Of a DNA stretch of 64,000 nt, positions 60,369 through 64,000 are shown piece after piece. Where the stretch lies: positions 1-64,000 of the forward strand of contig JADLAX010000082.1 in NCBI GenBank assembly GCA_020848035.1. Reading direction: 5' to 3'. Under the pieces are notes generated by a model. It made no database searches. It worked only from the letters and a program-made list of their open reading frames with translations, and was not told the origin of the DNA. Made by a program: the position numbers and the translations under genes. This stretch comes from Anaerolineae bacterium. Lineage in GTDB: Bacteria; Chloroflexota; Anaerolineae; Promineifilales; Promineifilaceae. Numbering within the stretch: the first letter of the stretch is position 1; every line of letters begins with the position of its first letter.

Positions 60369-60611
60369 ATGAAAGACCTCGTTGAATATGTCGTGAAGTC
60401 GTTGGTGGAGGCACCGGACGAAGTGTCGGTGGCCGAAATGGATGACGCAGAAGAGACTGTGTTAGAGCTGACCGTCGCCGGGCCGGACATGGGCCGCATT
60501 ATCGGCAAAAGTGGCCGGGTGATTAACGCCATCCGTACGCTGGCGCAGGTGGCGGCGGCCAAGCAGGGCAAGCGCGTTTCTGTCGAGCTCATCGAAACAG
60601 GCGATCGCTAA
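60369..60611 (+). CDS. khpA: KH-domain RNA-binding protein KhpA
   Basis: This 80-residue protein has a single KH domain with the GxxG loop in IIGKSGRVINAIRTL, as in KhpA/YlqC. KhpA binds RNA with KhpB and affects cell division in some bacteria. Its place between rpsP and rimM is conserved. I start at ATG 60369; a TTG directly before is also in frame. Confidence 0.92.
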   Translation: MKDLVEYVVKSLVEAPDEVSVAEMDDAEETVLELTVAGPDMGRIIGKSGRVINAIRTLAQVAAAKQGKRVSVELIETGDR

Positions 60612-60674
60612 ACACGTTTCCCGCACTGCGCCAGCCTGGCTTCTCCTTCACGAATTGAACTGGATCAACAGGAT

Positions 60675-60699
60675 AACCTCGCTCTGGCGAGGTTTTTGT
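60675..60699 (+). terminator. Intrinsic terminator after khpA
   Basis: AACCTCGC (60675-60682) pairs with GCGAGGTT (60687-60694) around TCTG and is followed by TTTTG. It separates rpsP-khpA from rimM. Confidence 0.85.
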
Positions 60700-60760
60700 T
60701 GTTATCTGGTGTTTGGCCACGAATAGCGCGGATTGTCACGAATTTTAGTCTAAATAATGG

Positions 60761-60831
60761 TGTCATACCCGCGTAGGCGGGTATCCATCTGTGTTCATCA
60801 AGAGTGGATTCCCGCCTTCGCGGGAATGACA
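60761..60831. repeat. REP-like pair of inverted hairpins
   Basis: ATACCCGC-GTAG-GCGGGTAT (60765-60784) and ATTCCCGC-CTTC-GCGGGAAT (60808-60827) are two perfect hairpins in inverted arrangement, bordered by TGTCAT and ATGACA. This form resembles REP/BIME elements of other bacteria. Confidence 0.85.
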
Positions 60832-60862
60832 GTCAAAATTTCAGACAAAGTGTTAAGCAAGC

Positions 60863-61405
60863 ATGTCTAGAAAGCAGGAAAAACCAGAAGAAACGGACCC
60901 AGAAATGGACTTTATTGTCATCGGCCAGATTACCAAGCCGCACGGTGTGCGTGGTGAGATGCGCGTGATGCCGCACACCGATGTGCCGGAGCGGTTCAGC
61001 TGGCTGGAGCACGTCTACGTGGGCGAAACTGCGCCCAAAAAGATGGCCGTGGAGCAGGCGCGGGTGCACCAGGGCATGATCTTGCTGAAGCTAACGGCCG
61101 TTTCCGACCGTCTTGCCGCTGAATCTCTGCGCGGTGAATGGCTTATGGTGCCCGAAGATGAAGCGCTGCCCCTGGAAGAGGGCGAATATTTTCTCTTCGA
61201 GCTGGAAGGGCTGGAGGTGTACACCACCGATGGCGAGCTGCTGGGCATTCTGACCAGCGTCATCGAAACCAAGGCCAACAACGTGTTTGAGGTGCAGGGC
61301 GAGCAAGGCGAAATCTTGCTGCCAGACACGGCCGAAGTGATCCAGGACATTGATTTTGAAAACGGCCGTATGACGGTGAACCTGCTGCCCGGGTTACGGC
61401 CGTAG
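60863..61405 (+). CDS. rimM: Ribosome maturation factor RimM
   Basis: This 180-residue protein has the RimM N-terminal beta barrel (FIVIGQITKPHGVRGEMRVMPHTDVPERF) and the PRC-barrel C-terminal part (YFLFELEGLEVYTTDGELLG). It helps 30S assembly. The gene usually lies next to trmD, but here dprA follows instead. ATG 60863 gives a 14-residue charged start (RKQEKPEETDPE); ATG 60905 would start at the domain. No strong ribosome site decides between them. Confidence 0.92.
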   Translation: MSRKQEKPEETDPEMDFIVIGQITKPHGVRGEMRVMPHTDVPERFSWLEHVYVGETAPKKMAVEQARVHQGMILLKLTAVSDRLAAESLRGEWLMVPEDEALPLEEGEYFLFELEGLEVYTTDGELLGILTSVIETKANNVFEVQGEQGEILLPDTAEVIQDIDFENGRMTVNLLPGLRP

Positions 61406-61407
61406 TC

Positions 61408-61500
61408 GGTAATCAGTAATCGGTAATCGGTTTACCGTTCACTTATCACTTTTCACTTATCACTTTTTACTGATTACCGTTCACCGATTACCGATAACCG
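61408..61500. repeat. Self-complementary period-7 array 7 (composite)
   Basis: Thirteen 7-base units run in phase: GGTAATC and AGTAATC, then CGTTCAC, then TTATCAC and TTTTCAC, then CGATTAC. It joins the unit type of array 1 with that of arrays 2 to 4 without losing the 7-base phase. It lies two bases after the rimM stop. Confidence 0.92.
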
Positions 61501-61548
61501 AAAGTTTCTCTCAATCGACAACCCATCCAGGAAAGGTATACTTTTCTC

Positions 61549-62679
61549 ATGTCCGATCTCAAATATTGGCTTGGTTTCAATTTGGTGAAAGGCATCGGGC
61601 CAGCCAAGGTACAGGCCTTGCTCGACTATTTTGGGTCGCTGGCCAATGCCTGGCAGGCCAACGAATTTGAGCTGTACAAGATTGGCTTTGACAAGCGGGC
61701 GGTGGCCAATTTGCTGCAGGCCCGGCATGAATTGGACCTGGACGCAGCTCTGGCGCAGGCGCAGCAGGCCAACGTTAAGCTGCTCACCTGGGACACACCG
61801 GCGTATCCCAACTACCTGCGCGAGATTCCCAATCCACCGCCGCTGCTCTACCTGAAGGGCGATCTGCTGGAGCAGGATCGCTGGGCGGTGGCCGTGGTCG
61901 GCACGCGGCGGCTGACCAGCTACGGCCGTCTGGTTACCCGTGATTTAGTGGCGGGGCTGGTGCAGAACAATATCACTGTCGTCAGCGGTTTGGCGCGGGG
62001 GATTGATGCTGTGGCTCATAAGACGGCCGTTGAACTGGGTGGCCGTACCCTGGCGGTGCTGGGGTCGGGACTGGATGCCATTTACCCGGCCGACAACCGT
62101 GCGTTAGCGCAAGAAATTACGCAAGGACACGGGGCTATTATCAGCGAATACGGCCTGGGCATCCAGCCTGAGGCCAAAAATTTCCCGCCCCGCAACCGCA
62201 TCATCAGTGGGCTTTCCCTTGGCGTCATTATCGTGGAAGCAGGCGAACGCAGCGGTGCGCTCATCACGACAAACTTTGCTTTGGAGCAGAACCGCGAGGT
62301 GTTTGCCGTGCCGGGCAATATCAACAGCCCGGCCAGCCAGGGGCCAAACAAGCTGATTCAGGAGGGGGCCAAGTTGGTCACCCGCGTGGAGGATGTGCTG
62401 GAGGAGCTGAATTTACACATGGTGGCGGAGCGAACGGCCGTACAGCTGGTGCTGCCAGAAACGGCCGAAGAAATCGCCCTCTACACCCAGCTCTCGGCCC
62501 AGCCGGTGCATATCGACGACCTCAGCCGCAGCACCGGCCTGCCCAGCGCATTGGTGAGCAGCACCCTGACCTTAATGGAACTCAAAGGGATGGTCCAGCA
62601 GGTTGGCGGTATGAATTACGTGCTGCTGCGCGAGGACACATCTATCTACCAAACCACACAAAGCGAGGACAGTTCATGA
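61549..62679 (+). CDS. dprA: DNA-processing protein DprA
   Basis: This 376-residue protein protects and loads RecA on incoming single-stranded DNA in natural transformation. It has a SAM-like N-terminal part, the Rossmann core with VVGTRRLTSYG, SGLARGIDAVAHKTAVELGGRTLAVLGSGLD and EYGLGIQP, FPPRNRIISGLS, and a winged-helix end. The GXGIDxxAH signature is normal. Its end overlaps the next gene by four bases. In a genome full of one short palindrome, dprA is of interest for DNA uptake. Confidence 0.95.
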   Translation: MSDLKYWLGFNLVKGIGPAKVQALLDYFGSLANAWQANEFELYKIGFDKRAVANLLQARHELDLDAALAQAQQANVKLLTWDTPAYPNYLREIPNPPPLLYLKGDLLEQDRWAVAVVGTRRLTSYGRLVTRDLVAGLVQNNITVVSGLARGIDAVAHKTAVELGGRTLAVLGSGLDAIYPADNRALAQEITQGHGAIISEYGLGIQPEAKNFPPRNRIISGLSLGVIIVEAGERSGALITTNFALEQNREVFAVPGNINSPASQGPNKLIQEGAKLVTRVEDVLEELNLHMVAERTAVQLVLPETAEEIALYTQLSAQPVHIDDLSRSTGLPSALVSSTLTLMELKGMVQQVGGMNYVLLREDTSIYQTTQSEDSS

Positions 62680-63776
62680 AAATAGTTATTTTTGCAGGTG
62701 GCTCCGGCCGACGCCTGTGGCCCATCAGCCGCAAAAAATCCCCCAAGCAGTTTGAACCCATTATTGGCGAAAAATCTACCCTCCGCCTGGCCGTTGATCG
62801 GGTTCTTGATCAATACGGCGCCGTAAACATCTTTATCTCCACCAACGAAGCGTATGTTGACATCATTCGCCAGCAGCTGCCGGAGCTGCCGCCAGCCAAC
62901 GTGATTGGCGAGCCAACGCGGCGCGACCTGGCCGCCGCCGTGGGGCTGGCCCTGGCCCACCTGGCCCACGCCACGCCCGACGAAGCGCTCAACGAGGAGC
63001 CGGTGGCGATTTTGTGGGGCGACAACTACATGGACCAGGTAGACGTCTTCCAGCGTGTGCTGGACGGCGCAGAAAAGCTGATTGCGGGCCATAAGGCCAA
63101 AATTTTGTTCATCGGCGAGACGCCGCGCTTTGCCAATGATCAGCTGGGGTGGATTGGTCTGGGTGAGGAGCTGGGGTCGGTAAACGGCCGTCCCTTCTTT
63201 GGCTTTAAATCACTGCGCTATCGGCCGCCGCTGGACCAGTGCCGACAGATGTTTGCCGAAAATACGCATGTGTGGAATACTGGCTACTTCGTTACCACAA
63301 TCGGATTTGTGCGCAAACAGTACCAACAGCATCAACCCAACATGTGGGCTGGTCTCACCGAAATCGAAGAGGCAATAGGGCAGCCGGTTTACCAGGAGAC
63401 TTTACACCGCGTCTATCCCAATTTGGACGTGTTAAGTTTTGATGATGCCATTCTGCACCACGTCGATCCATCAGATGCGCTGGTGCTGCATGGCGAAATG
63501 GGTTGGAGCGATCCCGGCACCCTGTACGCCCTGAAAGAAGCCGTCAATCCGAACGTGCAAGCCAACGTTACCAAAGGCAAAGTTGTTGTGGAAGCATCGT
63601 CCGACAGCCTGATTTACAACTACGAATCTGATAAGCTGGTAACCGTTATTGGCCTTGAAGGCATGATTGTGGTAAACACGGAAGATGCCATCCTGGTTGT
63701 ACATAAGGACAACATCCCTCTGGTTAAGAAAATGGTGGACGGCCTGGAAGGTACCGATTTAGAACCTTATAGTTAA
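62676..63776 (+). CDS. Mannose-1-phosphate guanylyltransferase
   Basis: This 366-residue enzyme transfers GMP to mannose-1-phosphate to make GDP-mannose, a sugar donor for polysaccharides. It begins with AGGSGRRLWPISRKKSPKQF, the nucleotide-binding loop, and has PVAILWGDNYMDQVD, LFIGETPRFANDQLGWIGLG, NTGYFVTTIGFV and WSDPGTLYALKEA. It has no fused isomerase domain, so it is the single-function ManC type. It starts inside the dprA stop region (ATGA). It could supply the glycosyltransferases in this window. Confidence 0.88.
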   Translation: MKIVIFAGGSGRRLWPISRKKSPKQFEPIIGEKSTLRLAVDRVLDQYGAVNIFISTNEAYVDIIRQQLPELPPANVIGEPTRRDLAAAVGLALAHLAHATPDEALNEEPVAILWGDNYMDQVDVFQRVLDGAEKLIAGHKAKILFIGETPRFANDQLGWIGLGEELGSVNGRPFFGFKSLRYRPPLDQCRQMFAENTHVWNTGYFVTTIGFVRKQYQQHQPNMWAGLTEIEEAIGQPVYQETLHRVYPNLDVLSFDDAILHHVDPSDALVLHGEMGWSDPGTLYALKEAVNPNVQANVTKGKVVVEASSDSLIYNYESDKLVTVIGLEGMIVVNTEDAILVVHKDNIPLVKKMVDGLEGTDLEPYS

Positions 63777-63914
63777 ACCTGACCCTATTTTGACGGTTGA
63801 GGACTCCCTGGTTTTGCCAGAGATAGCCATCAATTTTGGGGTCAGCTCACAGATTAGCGTGGCCTGTTCCGGGTTGTTAATCTGGAACTTGGTGAAGCTG
63901 TTTGCCCAAACAGG

Positions 63915-63956
63915 AAACGTAAAATGCGCACCAGGCTGCATTTTACGTTTTGTGTT
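63915..63956 (+). terminator. Intrinsic terminator after the guanylyltransferase gene
   Basis: AAACGTAAAATGC pairs with GCATTTTACGTTT (63915-63927 with 63938-63950) and T-rich sequence follows. The stop codon is 140 bases upstream; the stretch between holds no gene. Confidence 0.8.
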
Positions 63957-64000
63957 TTATTAGAAATTATGGCTTTCCGACAAAACGTGTGTGGTACAAG

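Noticed and set aside
48947-61500. CRISPR arrays
   Set aside because: The repeat arrays have 7-base units with no spacers and are inverted in their second half; no cas gene is present.
1-64000. ACGGCCGT as an ordinary transcription factor operator
   Set aside because: About 120 copies, most inside genes and in every reading frame, are too many and too evenly spread for a regulator site.

Overview
The window looks like a contiguous piece of a chromosome from a member of the Chloroflexota (Anaerolineae-like). This rests on family content and style: Thr/Pro-rich stalks on lipoproteins, kinase-like proteins fused to LysM, very large cyclase-ATPase-TPR proteins, M23/LysM peptidases, a FadN-type beta-oxidation cluster and ATP-dependent PEP carboxykinase. 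It is an inference, since no rRNA gene is present. I saw no tRNA, rRNA, CRISPR array, transposase or phage gene.

Layout. 1-10.7 kb is mostly on the minus strand: two degenerate protein kinases flanking a secreted adhesin-like protein, a penicillin-acylase-family hydrolase with an M23 peptidase, and an EF-G paralogue. 11-18.4 kb holds a LiaF-like membrane protein, SufE, thymidylate synthase with dihydrofolate reductase, class II aldolase and the proline genes proB-proA. 18.5-24.6 kb carries an acetyltransferase, a sensor histidine kinase, an M23 lipoprotein, uridine kinase and two glycosyltransferases. 25-34 kb is an operon of two giant soluble-adenylyl-cyclase-like proteins around a small membrane protein, followed convergently by a small RiPP-leader-like gene. 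34-47 kb holds a cytochrome c protein, pckA, coaBC, an effector-associated-domain protein, HMG-CoA lyase, aat, prs, hydrolases and an M23/LysM protein. 47.8-49.9 kb is folK-tetR-folP. 50-56.6 kb is a beta-oxidation cluster (two acyl-CoA dehydrogenases, fadN, fadA). 57.9-63.8 kb is the informational cluster ywbE, ffh, rpsP, khpA, rimM, then dprA and a GDP-mannose-type nucleotidyltransferase.

The strongest signals are not genes. First, the octamer ACGGCCGT (often AACGGCCGTT) occurs about 120 times in 64 kb, in genes and between them, against one or two expected. This resembles the HIP1 palindrome of cyanobacteria, but with a different sequence. Second, many gene boundaries carry self-complementary arrays built from 7-base units that keep strict 7-base phase through both arms; each array has its own sequence, and some share units. 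Related arrays have periods of 8 and 9. These two repeat systems are the best candidates for something undescribed. The tandem cyclase operon is the best protein-level candidate.
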